Assembly: GCA_026826555.1 (NCBI GenBank)
Contig: JAKSZT010053881.1
Coordinates: forward strand, 2,461,051 to 2,525,050
Length of the DNA: 64,000 bases
Direction of reading: 5' to 3'
DNA from: Tolypeutes matacus
Lineage: Eukaryota; Chordata; Mammalia; Cingulata; Chlamyphoridae
How positions within the stretch are numbered: position 1 is the stretch's first letter; each line of letters starts with the position of its first letter. Below are positions 1 through 12,080 of this stretch, piece after piece. The translations under genes and the position numbers were made by a program. The notes beneath the pieces are model-generated. The model was not told the origin of the DNA, did no database searches, and saw only the letters and a list, made by a program, of their open reading frames with translations.

Positions 1-3000
1 TTACAAGAGAATTTGTTTTTTTCCATTCATCAAAGATTCAGATTAATGTATTTAGCCAACTTGGATTGCAGGTCACAAGTGTTTCTTGTAGCAAAACACT
101 ATTTTATTCTTTCTTGGTTTTTAGATGAGTTAGTTTCAAAGTAAATCTTGTAAGATTTTACAAAGGCTTCAACTTATGACCAACAGATTCCTTCTGCCTG
201 TACTTTTTGTCTAAGTCCATTACTTAATTCTGCAGCCTTGGGAGGCATTATGGGCTGAAGATACCAGTGGCCAACTGTGGTGAAGATTGTTATTTGTTCC
301 CCAATACCCATTTAATCCTCTTCCTTAGTATTAAGATCCGTGATTTCCAGTTAGGCACATTACCACCCAGAATAGACTTTTTTTTTTAGCCTCCCTTGCA
401 AGTAGGTATGGCCACAAGGGCAAGTTCTGCAATTGGGTTGTAAACAGAAGTGGTATGTACAACTTTCAGGAAATGCCCTTAAAGGGAGGGGGTGCCCCAT
501 ATTTCTTGCTAGCTAGAAGATGCACTCATGCCCAGAGGCCATTTGGACCACATGGTGAGCTTGAGAATGGAAGCCACTTTGGCAGAGCAACAAAATGGAA
601 TCAACTTGGGTCCCTGACACTCACTTCTGCTGGTCTTGACTGTGAGAGAAATAAATTCTATCTAGTTGAAGACATGGTAATGATTGTTTTTCCTTTTATG
701 GCCAAATCTAATTCTTACTAACCTGCTAGCCTATGATACAGAGCTTCTCCTCACTGACTTGATTCAGTCAGCTCCATATTCTAGGGACTGTCCCTTGTTG
801 CACTCCATTTCCTTTCTGATATAGTTGACAGAAACCTCAACTTTCTCAAACTCAAAATACGCAGGGGGGAGAAAAAAGGAAAGGAAAGGGAAAAAAAAAA
901 AAAAAAAAAAACCAGAAAAAGAAAAAAAGGAATGTTATTGGCATGTAACCGAACATTCCACAAGGATAGATGACTTAGAAGAGTCTGCCCTGCCTACTCT
1001 CATCCAAAGTTCTGTTGTTCCCTCAGATTTCATTGTTTAGGTCATCTGCACCATTCTGAACTAATCACATGACCATGGGAGTGGGATACTCTGACCATTT
1101 TACGCTAATGAAAATTCACCCTGGGAATTAGGGTCAGGTTCAATCCCATCCAAACCAGATAGCTGGGGGGGCGGGGGGGTGGTGGTGGTTAGGGTTGGTG
1201 GTTTCACAAAGGATCTCAATTTACCATTACCAGAGAGGAAGAGGAAGAGGGATCCATTTTGGGTAGCAAACCATAGATTTTTACCATACCCTTTAATATA
1301 ATATATACTTTGTACCATCACTTGACCTAAGCTTTATAGATTCATTACTATGCTTGGCTTTATAGAAATACTGACTAGTACCACAGAGGATTACAGGATA
1401 TTATAAAGTACTTTTGGGTGGGCTAAGTTATAGGATTTCAAACAAATTACATTTTGATGGGCAAAAAGTGCTGAGAAATAACTACTTTTCCCTCTTACAC
1501 CTAAAGGGCATACAAGATCGGTAGGGGAAAGAATTTGATTGCTTAAAAAGAATATCAAACCTGACAAATGCTCTCTTTGTCACCTTGGAATGCTAGATGA
1601 GAACATCTGGATAATGCTCTCCCTTCGACTGTCCACATACAGGTCAGCCATAAACAGTAGCTTTCTTTTAACAGAGTTCCATTAATCTGCTACCTGGAAT
1701 ACTGAATGCTTGCTCTTGTTTGCTTTCCTTACCACCTCAGTTTTTCCATTTCCAATGCTTAGAAGTTTTGTTTGTGAGGGTCCAAATGTGGCAGAAACTA
1801 TTTACAGGCTTCCAAGTTGCATTAGCTGCGGAGGCTAAAGATGCTGGCTGAACAACTGACCAACTTTTCCAGGGAGAAATCTGAAGCAGAGGATTAAAGA
1901 AAAACAAAAAACAAAAAACACCTTCCAATCTGTCAGGAACATGGAAAAAGTTGCTTCTCTTATGTGTTGGCAAGGGACCTAAAAGCACAGCATTACAGTG
2001 TCTGGTTTACCAACCATCAATACTTCAAATCACAGAGATCAGACTCTGCTGTTTTTCTTTAGGAACACAGAGCAACACAGTCAAGAGTAGGACCACAGGG
2101 CTCTAGGAAAAATAAGAAGTTATTGGGCTTTAGGGACTATCTTTGCACCACAGATTCAGACCATCTGGACTTAAACTAGAACCAACTGTTCAAGGAGCCA
2201 AAAGAAATCTTGATACCAAGAGGTGGTTTGTAACAATCTCTGCTCACAGTAAAAATAACCTAGAGAGCTCAGCAGAAACCTGGGAGATGGGAAAAGTTTC
2301 TGAAATAAGTGAAACTACAGTACTGTTTGATTGCCCATCTGAGGGAGAAAGGAAACTTCCCTTTTAGAAACCACACAGCTCAGTTTATTTCTCCTTGGCT
2401 ATATTGTTCAGAGCATGAACACTTGCTTCCATCCCACGAAATTAAGAATCTGGACTCACATTCTCACTGTTTTCAAGGATGTTTATCTGCCCTGGTCTTC
2501 TTATAAATTGTCACAAACTATCCCATTCCTAATTCAGAAGCCATTCTCCCAAGGTTTCCAAAAGATCCTGAAATTATACATCCTATCATGTGCATATCCG
2601 ACCAACCCTACTCCCCATCCCCAAACCTGTCCTGTCCAGAGACAACATCCTCAGTTGCACTCACCAGTGTACCAAGCACGTTCCTCCTACGGCTTGACAT
2701 AATGTCAACCTGACAGTCATGCAGTTGTCTGAGTCCCTATGTCCTTACCACATGAAATCCCTTTACCAGTCCTGGAGAGCTACGTTCCCTAAAGCTTTGA
2801 GTGCTGCCCAACTCAGATGAGAAAATAATTCACACTTTGGACAATGAAACAGACCTAATACTAATATCCTGGAATACACTGAAAGAAACTGGCATTAGTA
2901 TTAACAGCTGATTTTCACTAACTGAAGTGACTGATGTTTTTATACCCAAACTAGCAAAGTATGTGAATAACATGGATAAAAGATTCAAGAGAGTAGCCTG

Positions 3001-3340
3001 CTGTCTATCACTGAAAAGCTTCTAGGAAAGCAGTCTCACAAATTATGAAGGAACTGTCTGTCCTACTTAAAGAAACAATAACAAAGTAGACAAAGCAGCC
3101 TATTGAAATAGATGATGTCCATTTTTAAGTGGCAGGAAACTATAGTGTTCACTCCAAATCAAGAAACAGTAGCTAAACATTCGCTATATTAGAAACCATG
3201 CATGTGTCCCCAGACCTAGTTTTTCTCCCTAGGTCTGGTTTTTGGTATGCTGGTGATAAACTAAGTCTGATTTATTATATAACCATCCTGTATGGGAAAA
3301 GGCTGTAACTTTGGGTATCTTTGGTCAACCTTAAGAGATA
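1..3340. other. Intergenic stretch downstream of ZNHIT6
   Basis: I see no supported exon on either strand. It holds short simple-sequence runs (poly-A near 891-910, a G-rich run near 1166-1187) and one old interspersed-repeat-like block (400-690). The open frames here are short, lack splice context and show no family match. Confidence 0.6.
400..690 (+). repeat. Ancient interspersed repeat, family not assigned
   Basis: The block contains phrases such as GAGAATGGAAGCCAC, GGTCCCTGACACTCAC and GAGAGAAATAAATTCTATC that recur in old mammalian repeats. I recognise the style but cannot name the family with certainty. The reading frame at 455-721 falls across it and is not a gene. Confidence 0.4.
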
Positions 3341-3344
3341 TAGC

Positions 3345-3770
3345 AGGGGGACAGATGTGGCTCGGGTGGTTGGCCGTCCGTCTTCCACATGGAGGGACCT
3401 GAGTTCCATCTCCAGGACCTCCCGGTAAAAAGAAAAAAAAGAAAAATATAGACGGCGCGTAAGCCACCAGGCCCTGTGCGCAGGTGCGCTGCCAGGCCCC
3501 GCAGGCCATGCAGCAAGATGATGTAAGAGGAGTGACACAAGGGAGAGCCAAGACGAGACGAACCAAAACCTGGAACTAAGGTGGCACAGGCGGTAGGATG
3601 CCTCTCTCCCACATCAGAGATTCCGAGGATCGAATCCCAGTGAAGATAGGAGAAGGATGAGAAGAGAGGGCAGGAAATGGACACAGAGAGTTGCCCAGTG
3701 AATGGACACAGAAACAGCAAAAACGGGGGGATGGTGGGTAAAAAATGGATAAAAGTAAATAAATCCCTAA
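3345..3770 (+). mobile_element. DAS-type SINE, long (dimeric) form
   Basis: A first tRNA-like unit (ACAGATGTGGCTCGGGTGG, then GAGTTCCATCTCC as a decayed B box) is followed by A-rich linker, a middle segment with GCAAGATGATGTAAGAGGAG, and a second tRNA-like unit near 3575-3645 with CGAATCCCAG as B box. It ends in a purine-rich body and AAATAAAT tail. This dimeric layout matches long armadillo DAS SINEs. Confidence 0.8.
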
Positions 3771-3775
3771 AACAA

Positions 3776-4035
3776 TGTATAGGGGAGGAAGATACAGAAT
3801 ATAGTTAGTGGTAATACTTTGATAATGCTCTTTCATGATTTGTTAACAAATGTTTCACAAGGTATTTTGCAGGGGAGGGTGATGTGTGGGAGACCTGTAT
3901 GTTATGCATATTTGTTTTGAAAGTTCACAATGTTTACTGAACACTTATAGTTTATGTATGTTCATGTATGAATGATATACTTCCATAAATTATTTTTAAA
4001 AATACAGAAAAAAAACAACAACAAAAAACGATTAA
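3776..4035 (+). mobile_element. L1 3'-UTR tail fragment
   Basis: The piece reads like one copy of the 3' UTR unit of the large L1 at 36301-36770: CTTTCATGATTTGTTAACAA, the GTTTATGTATGTTCATGTATG phrase and a final A-rich tail with AAC repeats. It directly abuts the SINE on its left, so the SINE may have landed in it or next to it. Confidence 0.7.
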
Positions 4036-4283
4036 AACAAACAAACCAGTATGACCTTGGGGATGATCTGTTGTCTGGGACAGAGTACACTTGGGAGGCC
4101 AAGTGGCCTTATGTTTAAGGACATGACCTCTAAAGCTCATCTATTTACTTCCCATGTTACTTAAGCAACTTTCCAAATCTGGCTGGACCTGTTTCCTTGC
4201 CCATAAAAGGGGGATGACTATATTATATTTAATTGACTCTAGAACTCACATTTTAACATCTCTGAAATCTCTGTAGTCTTAAA

Positions 4284-4517
4284 ATGGCTGTTGGCCAGGC
4301 CAGTCATGATGTAGTTGTCACTCCTTGTACATATGCGAATTTGGTGGCTGTTTCTGGACAGCTACAACCCCTTAATGTTTTATGTCACAAACCATTGTCC
4401 GAATTGTTTATGAAACGCTTCTTTCTGATCAAGGAAACACCAGAATCAGAACTTGCAAAACGAGTGTCAGCAACTTTAAAAGAAAATCCCAGAGACAATA
4501 GTGGGGTACCCCATTAA
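4284..4517 (+). pseudogene. Possible Tigger/pogo-like transposase remnant
   Basis: An open frame of 77 codons contains GQLQPLNVLCHKPLSELFMK. This resembles the LQPLDV...KPF region in the DDE domain of pogo/Tigger transposases that domesticated or fossil copies keep. No terminal inverted repeats or TA duplications were located, and the rest of the frame is not clearly similar. It could be chance; a short, broken fossil is the best reading. Confidence 0.35.
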
Positions 4518-4883
4518 GAATTGTTGCATCATGAAATCTCTGAATCATATTCTGTTTGTCTGTCAAGTTTCAGGAATGCCTTGACCAATTATTTCACTCA
4601 CATTTTTCTATCTATAAAGCACAAGAGTAATGATAAAATTTGTCTAAGTACCATATTCCATCAATTCTAAGCTATTTACCCCCATATTTTAATATTAACT
4701 CAGGAGGTGTCATATAATTAATTGGCCATGCTTTTCATTCTTGTTATATTTGATGATTTAATAGTTGTAATGTGCTTAAAATGGTGCCTAATGTATGCTA
4801 AGTTTTATCTAAATTTTAAGCTATTAATTTGTTCTTATCAGTTAGGGTCCTTTCTACAATTGAGATTATACTCTATACCAGTC

Positions 4884-5060
4884 TTTTTTTTTTAAAGATT
4901 TTATTTATTCACCCATCCCCCACCTTGCCGCCTGCGCTCGCCGGGTCAGCCAACCACGCCGCGCGGGCGGGCCCGCCCCCACCAGGAGGCCCTGGGAACC
5001 GAACCCAGGGCCTCCCACATGGCAAACGGGAGCCCCACCAATTGAGCCACAGCCGCTTCC
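4884..5060 (-). mobile_element. DAS SINE with 12-bp target duplication
   Basis: Read on the minus strand it starts GGGAAGCGGCTGTGGCTCAA (A box), carries GGTTCGGTTCCC (B box) and ends AAATAAAATC plus poly-A. It is flanked by CTATACCAGTCT at 4872-4883 and 5061-5072. GC content is high relative to the flanks, so the copy looks fairly young. Confidence 0.92.
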
Positions 5061-6180
5061 CTATACCAGTCTTAAAATTTGTTTTGTTCCAACCTAGAGC
5101 TCTTTCCTACACCCCAATTCAATACGCAATCATTATTGAAGGCTCACTTTATGCCAGGAAATGTACTTGACGCTGTGATGCAAATATCCAGCACAGATTT
5201 GGTCTTCAAGACCAGTCCAATAGAGAATTTTATCAATAGTTTATAGACTGGAAAAAAGATGATGTCAAGTACAAAGAGGAATTAAGAAAGAAAACATTTG
5301 CGCTCCATGATTTATTATTTTTTAACAGTTTGACCTAGGAATGAGATTTAGATCTGTGCCTTGGCTTCTCATCTGTAAAACGGACTTACAGTAAACCTGT
5401 CAATAATGTCTGCCAGAATAACATGAAGTGTCCTTGTTTTCAAATGCATGTGGGCTCAAATTCTTAACTCTTGGTGAAGGTGAGAAATGTAAAAGGATGA
5501 GGCCAGGTGAGGAAACAGCAGACTGTCTCAGGAAGTGGGGAGGAAGGGGGCAAGTTAATCGCCTCAGATAAGGCCAATGAAATGGACATTTAACTACCCA
5601 GGAGATTACTGGACTCATTCTGTTATTCTGGAAGTACTGGCCTACCACAGGACTTAGAATTGTCCCATTGATAGTTTGCCTGGGTGGACATCTGCCACCA
5701 GGTGGTGCCAAACTACAGGATAGATTTGGCATCTTATAGTTTTAGGAATTCCTGGACAGGTAGTTATGTAGGCTCACCTGTCATTTTTTTAAGCTTGCAA
5801 ATTCAACCCATTTTTTTTTTTTTTTTTTTTTTTTGCACCCCACTTATTGTAGGACTTATATTGTAGCCTGTTTCACTGGATTATTTTGAGAAATTTTAAA
5901 TGAGCTTTAGTAAGCAATCAATACATGTTAGTTATTACTGTTATTACCATCAGGGTGTTATAAAAAATATTTACAATCAGTATGGCATTAGGATCAGCTA
6001 ATAATAAGACAGTGGCTGTAAATTGGTACCGGAAAACAGTACAAACATAACTATGACTTCCACATGGGAGGATCATGGAAATTACTGCTCAAGCTAGGCC
6101 TCAAAGGATGGGGTAAAATATGGTCATGTGGAGATAATGAACAAGGAGAAAGGCATGTTTGGGGGAAAGAAGCCTATGCT

Positions 6181-6630
6181 ATCACCCAGGATTCTACAGA
6201 GAAACAGAACCAACAGAGAGAGAGGGATGGAGGGAGGAAGGAAGGAAGGAAGGAAGGAAGGTAGGAAGGAAGGAAGGAAGGAAAGGAAAAAGGAAGGAAG
6301 ATTGACAGATTTATTTTAAGGAATTGGCTCACATGATGTGGAGCCTGGAAAGTTTGAAATCCGTAGGGCAGGCCAGCAAGCTGGAAACTCAGGGAGGATC
6401 TCATGCTATATTTCTTCTCCAGGGAAACCTGTTTTTGTTTTTAAGGCCTTCAATTGTTGGGTAAGCCCACTCACATTATCAAGGGTAATCTCCTTTACTT
6501 AAAATCAAATGATTGTAGATGTAAACTACATTTACAAGTATTTTCACAGCAACACCTAGATTAGTATTTAATAACTAGGTACTACAGTCTAGCCAAGTTG
6601 ACATATAAAACCAATCATCACATTCTGGGA
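6181..6630 (-). mobile_element. ERVL-like LTR fragment (MLT2-like) with GGAA microsatellite
   Basis: Phrases such as TCTACAGAGAAACAGAACCA, GATTTATTTTAAGGAATTGGCTCAC and AGCCAAGTTGACATATAAAA follow the order found in an old ERVL-type LTR family of eutherians. Orientation and family name are from memory. A (GGAA)n tract at about 6234-6300 takes the place of the usual inner sequence. Confidence 0.5.
6232..6300. repeat. (GGAA)n microsatellite
   Basis: About seventeen GGAA/GAAG units with a few interruptions (GGTAGG, GGAAAGG). It creates the repetitive peptide frames on both strands, which are not genes. Confidence 0.95.
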
Positions 6631-6639
6631 TGTATATAT

Positions 6640-8460
6640 GGTGACCTTTATGTTACCTTGTGTGAACGAAGCAAGGGGGACAAAAATGGGGAAAGAGGTA
6701 GGGAAGGCTGTAAAATTAGGCTAGGGCAAAGCCAGAGACTACCTGAGGAGTTCTGCAAGAAAATTAAATTGGCAATAGTAAAGTCATATGATAGCTCATC
6801 CAATGCTAAGCAATGCATTTGGTTACGAAGTTCAAAATGAGTGCTATCACATTCCAATATAAAAAATGTTTATCATTCCTTTTAAGGGACATATGTACAC
6901 GTACTTTAAATACCTTTTGCTGACCAAAGTCGAAATAATACTTTGCAGTAAAGTGCATATTCCCAAAGATTTAAAGGACTATTTTTAAGTAGTTTTTATT
7001 TTTGAAGCATTTTCCTCCCAGTATAACTAATTGCAAAATCAGTGTTTCTCACATGTTCATGACACTGAAAAAAAAAGAAAAAAAAAAGGGGGGTCTCTAA
7101 ATTGGTGATGGAAACCAATTGGTACTATGTGCACCTGATCAAACCAGTTGCAACATGATGCCAAACTCACAGAAAGAATTAAAAAAAAACAATAAATCTC
7201 ATATAAAGCCCATAATTGCAACTCAAAGCAGAATGGTATCAGGCTGGAATTAAAATCCTAGGAAAGTCAATGATGATCTGCAGGTAATATTTATTTAAAT
7301 GTTACTCATGTAATTTCAAATCAGAAACCCCTTGCTATTCAAGTTCAAATAGGGTACAGTGGACATGTTACTTTTGTCTTCTCAGTAATCACCTTTCCTT
7401 CTCTGTGCCCACCCTTCCTTCCTTATAAGTTCCCCTCCCTTTGGGGCAAACTCCTCTTTTGATCATCTAGGGGATGGAATGGGATCCAATCTGGACAAAA
7501 CCAAAGTCCTTTCCTGAAATTTTGTATAGCTTGCTGCAATGCTGTTGGTCCCTGGTTTTGATCAAATAAGTTGAAATTGTCAAAGGCTGTCACGTCACCC
7601 ACCATCCTCATGTCACCCACCATCCTCACCTCACCACCCTCCCACCCCATCATCGCCAAAGAGAAAGCCTGCTTAGAAGACAAAACTAATCCAGAAAAAA
7701 AAAAAAATATCAGAGCCAAGTGTGGGAGATGGTGAAATGGCTTCTTTGGGTGTCTGGATCCAGTCATGCCAGGACCTTCCTGAAGATGAGCCAATAAATT
7801 GCCCATCATGGTGACGATGGTTTGAGTTGGGTGTCACTTGGAACTGAAGGACGGTTGGTTAATAAACAAAGGTGCACAACACCTACCTGAAAATAAATGG
7901 AAGGCATATTAATACTTGCCTCTTTTTTAAAAAAAATGCAGTAGCCTATTATCAAATAAAAGTAGACCAGGCATCTTTATGAAAAATTTAGATTTCATCA
8001 AAATTTATATGAAATTAGTACCATAAACAGTATATGTGAATAAAATTAAACAGATTGTATAAAGGAAATTATTGACAGTATAGTTATGTGTTAACATTTT
8101 AATACACTTCATGAAAACTGAATCACACTACATGCTATAAGGAAACAAAATGGCTCAACTACATTTTGGAATCCTAAATATCTATTATAGTAACTCTCTT
8201 TATTTTGTATTTATAATAGGAACAAGTGCAAGCTTTGTATATTGTAGTTTATGGCTGTTAATCCCATATGTAATAATTAGCAATTATGAAAGGTCTACTT
8301 TCCCTTTGAAATCATTGTTTAAAAAGTGAAGAAGGCCAAGTGGAGCTTTTTGCCTTTGAAAATGTAATTCATGAGCAAAATGCAGGTTGCTGAACTTAAC
8401 ATGGATCAAGGAATCTGTTTACTCCTAAGAATTTTCAAGAATTCAGAAATGAAGAGGGCC
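6640..8460. other. Intergenic, no gene seen
   Basis: AT-rich sequence with short A runs (7068-7088, 7698-7710). The longest frame (7423-7809, minus) has a repeated VGDMRMVGDV stretch made by CACCCACCATCCTCATGT repeats and shows no family match. Confidence 0.5.
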
Positions 8461-8462
8461 TC

Positions 8463-9098
8463 TGTATTAGTCAGCTGAAGGAGTGCTGATGCAAAGTACC
8501 AGAAATCTGTAGGTTTTTATAAAGGGTATTTATTTGGGGTAAAAGCTTACAGTTACAAGGCCCTAAAGAGTCCAACTCAAGGTACCAGAAGAGGTGTTTT
8601 CTCACCCAAGTCAGTGCCACATGTTGAAGTAAGATGGCAGGCCTGGTCTCTCCTCCTTTCTTCCTCTTTAGGCTCCTTGGGCCCAGCTTCTGATCTCAGC
8701 TGTAGGTTGGCATAGGGTTTGTTTCTTTCTGGGCTTTCTCAGCTCAGCTGCTTTGTTCTCTTCAGCTGCAAACTATCAGGCAAATGGCTCATAACTCTTC
8801 TCAGGCTGCAGGATCAAAGTTCTTTCCTCTGCTGTATCTATTCTCATTCTTCCTGTGCCGCCTTCTGTGTGTCTTGAGTGAGTGTCCCATTTATATAGCC
8901 CACCAAGGGGGCGAGTACTCAACCCTGAGTTACACCCTACTGATGTGGTGGAATCAAAGCCCTAATCTTACCATAATTTAATCAAAGACATCTCAGCTGA
9001 ATCTAATACAATCAAAGGGGATCACACCCAGAGGAACAAACCAGTTTACAAACATAATCCTTCTTTTTGGAATTCATAAATAATATCAAACTGCTATT
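8463..9098 (+). mobile_element. Solo ERV LTR, 5-bp target duplication
   Basis: It begins TGTATTAGTCAGCTGAAGGA and ends near TATCAAACTGCTATT. The 5-bp word GCCTC flanks it at 8458-8462 and 9099-9103. It is the same family as 49782-50296 and, in reverse, 22596-23188: shared phrases include CAAAGTACCAGAAAT and TATAAAGGGTATTTATTTGGGGTA. No internal retroviral genes are adjacent, so it is a solo LTR. The 5-bp duplication fits class III (ERVL-like) or class II elements. Confidence 0.75.
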
Positions 9099-10944
9099 GC
9101 CTCTAAAAAAGAAATTGGGCTTTAACACTATAAACTTGTAGGGCTCCCAGTGAACTATTCCAATTTCACCCTCTCCTCTAAGCCTTCAGCATGGTAATTC
9201 ACCAAAACATGTTTACTGTAAATCCTGTAGGAATAAATGTGCATATTAATTAAATGGGTTGATAGCTGCATTTTTAAGGGATCTCTGCTAGTTAAACTCT
9301 TTCCCAAAGAATATTCTATCATTGAAAAGTCAACAGAATTCTAAAAACAGAGATGGCAAAGATACATTAGATCATGTAGTTGTTTTTTTTTTTCCTTCTG
9401 GGCAGGGAAAGTACAGGATAAATCCTTAGGTTTTTTACCATTTTTCAATTTAAATTGTAGAAGGGAAAGAACTCAAACTTTTTCTTGGAAATGAGACTTC
9501 ATTATAACAGATTTCACAGTCAGGAAATTCCTCTTCATCCTGGTATTCAGAGCACATGTTCTTTTTGTGTACTTTATCCCACTTTTCCCAATAACAACTC
9601 TATGACACATTTGATTCAATTTCATTTTGAAATTTCAATGTGAAATTTAAAATGGAGACAAATTTCACTTTTAGATTAAATTTGAATCCCTTGAAACCAT
9701 ATTTAGTTGTGTCTCTAGTAATACTGTGAACAATATAATTCTACACAAATTCTTTAACATATCAAGAAAAGACTCCTAAAGTTGCTTTGGTATATATATA
9801 TATTTCTCAAATCACAAGGCCTTATTTTCTAGGAATCACATTTCCACTAGTTCTTTTATACCAAGTGTCTTTTTGGCATTATTGTCTTTTGGATTTTCTT
9901 CTCCAACTTCACTCCAAGTTATAGGTATTGCAATTCTACAATGTCCTCCTAAGCTCATCTTTCCATTACCTCTTCATATTTCTAATCTTTCCAGGTCTCT
10001 TTAATGAAAGCCTCAGGTTTCTTTTTGGTCTAAAATTTATACCAATTGTAAACTAAAAATGAATTTCATTAATGTCTAATTTCATCAGTTTCCTTAACCA
10101 TTCAGTAGACAGATGCAACACAGATGTAATAATTTTTTTACTGTTTTTTAGTCATATTGTGGTTTCATAACTGTATAAATTTCAATAAAATTAGGAAACT
10201 TTAATTTCAATGTGAGATCATAATGTACACAGAGTGTCATAAGGTATAAATTAAACCATGTATATAGATAAATACACATATATACATTTCAATAACACAC
10301 TGAAGAGTTCCAAGTATTTCTTCTTTAGTTACTGGTAGACATTTCAAAACACAAAATAAAACTGATCATCACAACACCCCTGTAGTAAATGATTGAGAGT
10401 GGAGTGGAAATAGGATGAAAGGCACAGAATCCTTAATAAGAAACTGCTCACTCTGTGAACAGATGGAGCCTAAATTCATTAGCACTGATTGTTAAAACAT
10501 TAACGTGGAGCTACTCGTTTTCTAAATTGAATATAAGAAGCCATGGTTAACAATATTTACTAAGCCTTGACAAGACACTGTCCTGGGTGGTGCCCAAATA
10601 TAAAAGACTCAATCGGTCATATCAATAGGGAAAGGTTACATATAAGCTTCAAAGACAAAGTGAACAACTGGTAGGGAGGATAGGTCCTTCTCTGGTAGAT
10701 GGTGTATACAGGGCCTTTCTGTTTAGTGAGGTTCCATTTAAAAGAATGCCAACTTTGTGGCTGACACAGCTGATCTTGGGGTTTAGTTTTGCACCAATCT
10801 AACAAATAAAAAAGCTTTCAGCTATGGAATTAAGCACATGAAAAATCAGGGCCTAATAAGCACTCTGCTGACTGGGTGCAAAAATGAGCTTTTAATATGA
10901 ATAAGGGCCTTACAAGTCAATTTGAGAGGCTAGAAAAAAATTTT
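9099..10944. other. Intergenic to 3' flank of ZNHIT6, no gene seen
   Basis: AT-rich unique-looking sequence with a short TA run at 9791-9802. No exon signals with coding support were found on either strand. Part could belong to a longer ZNHIT6 3' UTR. Confidence 0.5.
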
Positions 10945-11090
10945 TTTTTCAAACAAAATTTTGATTGTTTAATTAGAGACAAACAAAAAGTTCCAAATAC
11001 TGACTGATATACCCCAATCATCAAACAGCCAGTCAATGCATAGTCCTCTTTAATTGTCTGGTAATTTTCACCTTCTTCCAGAAGAAGTGC
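10945..11090 (-). promoter_or_regulatory. ZNHIT6: Probable ZNHIT6 3' UTR with ATTAAA signal
   Basis: No canonical AATAAA is found on the minus strand between the stop codon and about 8.5 kb. The first close variant is ATTAAA (plus-strand TTTAAT at 10968-10973), about 120 bases after the stop, followed by a T-rich stretch at 10931-10950 when read 5' to 3'. A second ATTAAA lies at 10891-10896. The 3' UTR end is therefore a guess; a longer UTR is equally possible. Confidence 0.35.
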
Positions 11091-11131
11091 TCAATTTTCA
11101 TTGCGAAGGTTCTTGTTAGATTCACTTTTCA
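11091..11131 (-). CDS. ZNHIT6: ZNHIT6 last coding exon and stop codon
   Basis: The acceptor ACTTATTTTTTGCAG lies just above 11131. The exon supplies TG to complete a Val codon and then encodes KSESNKNLRNEN followed by TGA at 11091-11093. The ending agrees with the human protein as I recall it, differing at two or three residues. This short tail is charged and probably flexible. The 3' UTR follows directly toward lower coordinates. Confidence 0.95.
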
Positions 11132-11659
11132 CTGCAAAAAATAAGTAAACACAGTTAAGTGTTTATACTGTTTCTGTTTAGCCTGTTTTCTTTTTTCCCT
11201 CTTTTCCCTTCTGATGCATAGCAATAGCACTGCTCACGGGGGCCGACAAGCCATGCCATGTCCTTAGGCAGCCGAGATATATAATTCTGGCCACAATAAA
11301 TAGAGAAATGGTGCCTGAAAGTGGCAATTTTATCTTGTGAGGTAATATCCTTCCTGGCTGTGGAAGAGTTGGAATGGTCACTTCACAGTGTGGTTATGAT
11401 CCCATATTCACAGCACTGAATAGATCACTATGATAGTGCAGGCTGGCCAAGTGCGGTTGGAATAAATATTTTGCATGATTTCTTTATTTTTAAACTTAAA
11501 ATTGAGGGTCAGTGTATACTGAATGAATGTGGGCTGACAGAAGACTAACTAATCACCATTTCCTTCCTTTCAAAGGAAAGAATAATCAGAGCAGAACTGA
11601 AGCTCCTTTAAAGCTCCTCTTATGCCTCAAGTGAGCAAGACTGAGTATGATTCACTCAG

Positions 11660-11770
11660 TAAACTGAGAGTTCCTTGCGGACAGAGTCTGAATTTTTCTG
11701 CCCTATATCTATCCTCACAGTGTAGCATGGAGTATAGGTGACCAATCAATATTTGCTGAATTCTTATTAC
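11660..11770 (+). repeat. L2 3'-end fragment
   Basis: The order GCGGACAGAGTCTGAA, CCCTATATCTATCC, AGCATGGAGTATAGGTGACC, ATCAATATTTGCTGAATTC follows the L2 3' end (gene-poor, very old LINE). Divergence is high. Confidence 0.55.
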
Positions 11771-11999
11771 TTCAAGTCACTCTGTCTCTTTTAGTTGTCG
11801 TCGTCTTTTTTTTTTCTTTCGTATCTGCAAAAGTGGAACCAGAATAACTACTCTATTTATTTCATTGTATTGTGAGGCTAAAAGGAAAAAATATATATTC
11901 ATACTTTGAAAATTGTTAACTTCAAAATACTTTCAAAAAACTTTCAAAATACTTTTAAAAAACCTTAATGCTTGAGGCTTAAAGCCATATAGCGTGACT

Positions 12000-12080
12000 G
12001 TGCAGACAAGGAAAATAAAGCACAGAGGGAGAGTGAATGTGCAAAGGCCCACAGCCAGTAAGAGTGGACACTAGGACCAT
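12000..12080 (-). repeat. MIR fragment
   Basis: GACAAGGAAAATAAAGCACA followed by GCCCACAGCCAGTAAGAG is the reverse-strand MIR core order (fraction of bases conserved is modest). Confidence 0.5.

Noticed and set aside
3331..3836. Several overlapping minus-strand frames of 86-129 codons
   Set aside because: They are translations of the dimeric DAS SINE; no promoter, splice or family support.
6128..6404. Open frames with GRKE or LPSF repeats
   Set aside because: Translation of the GGAA microsatellite within an old LTR.
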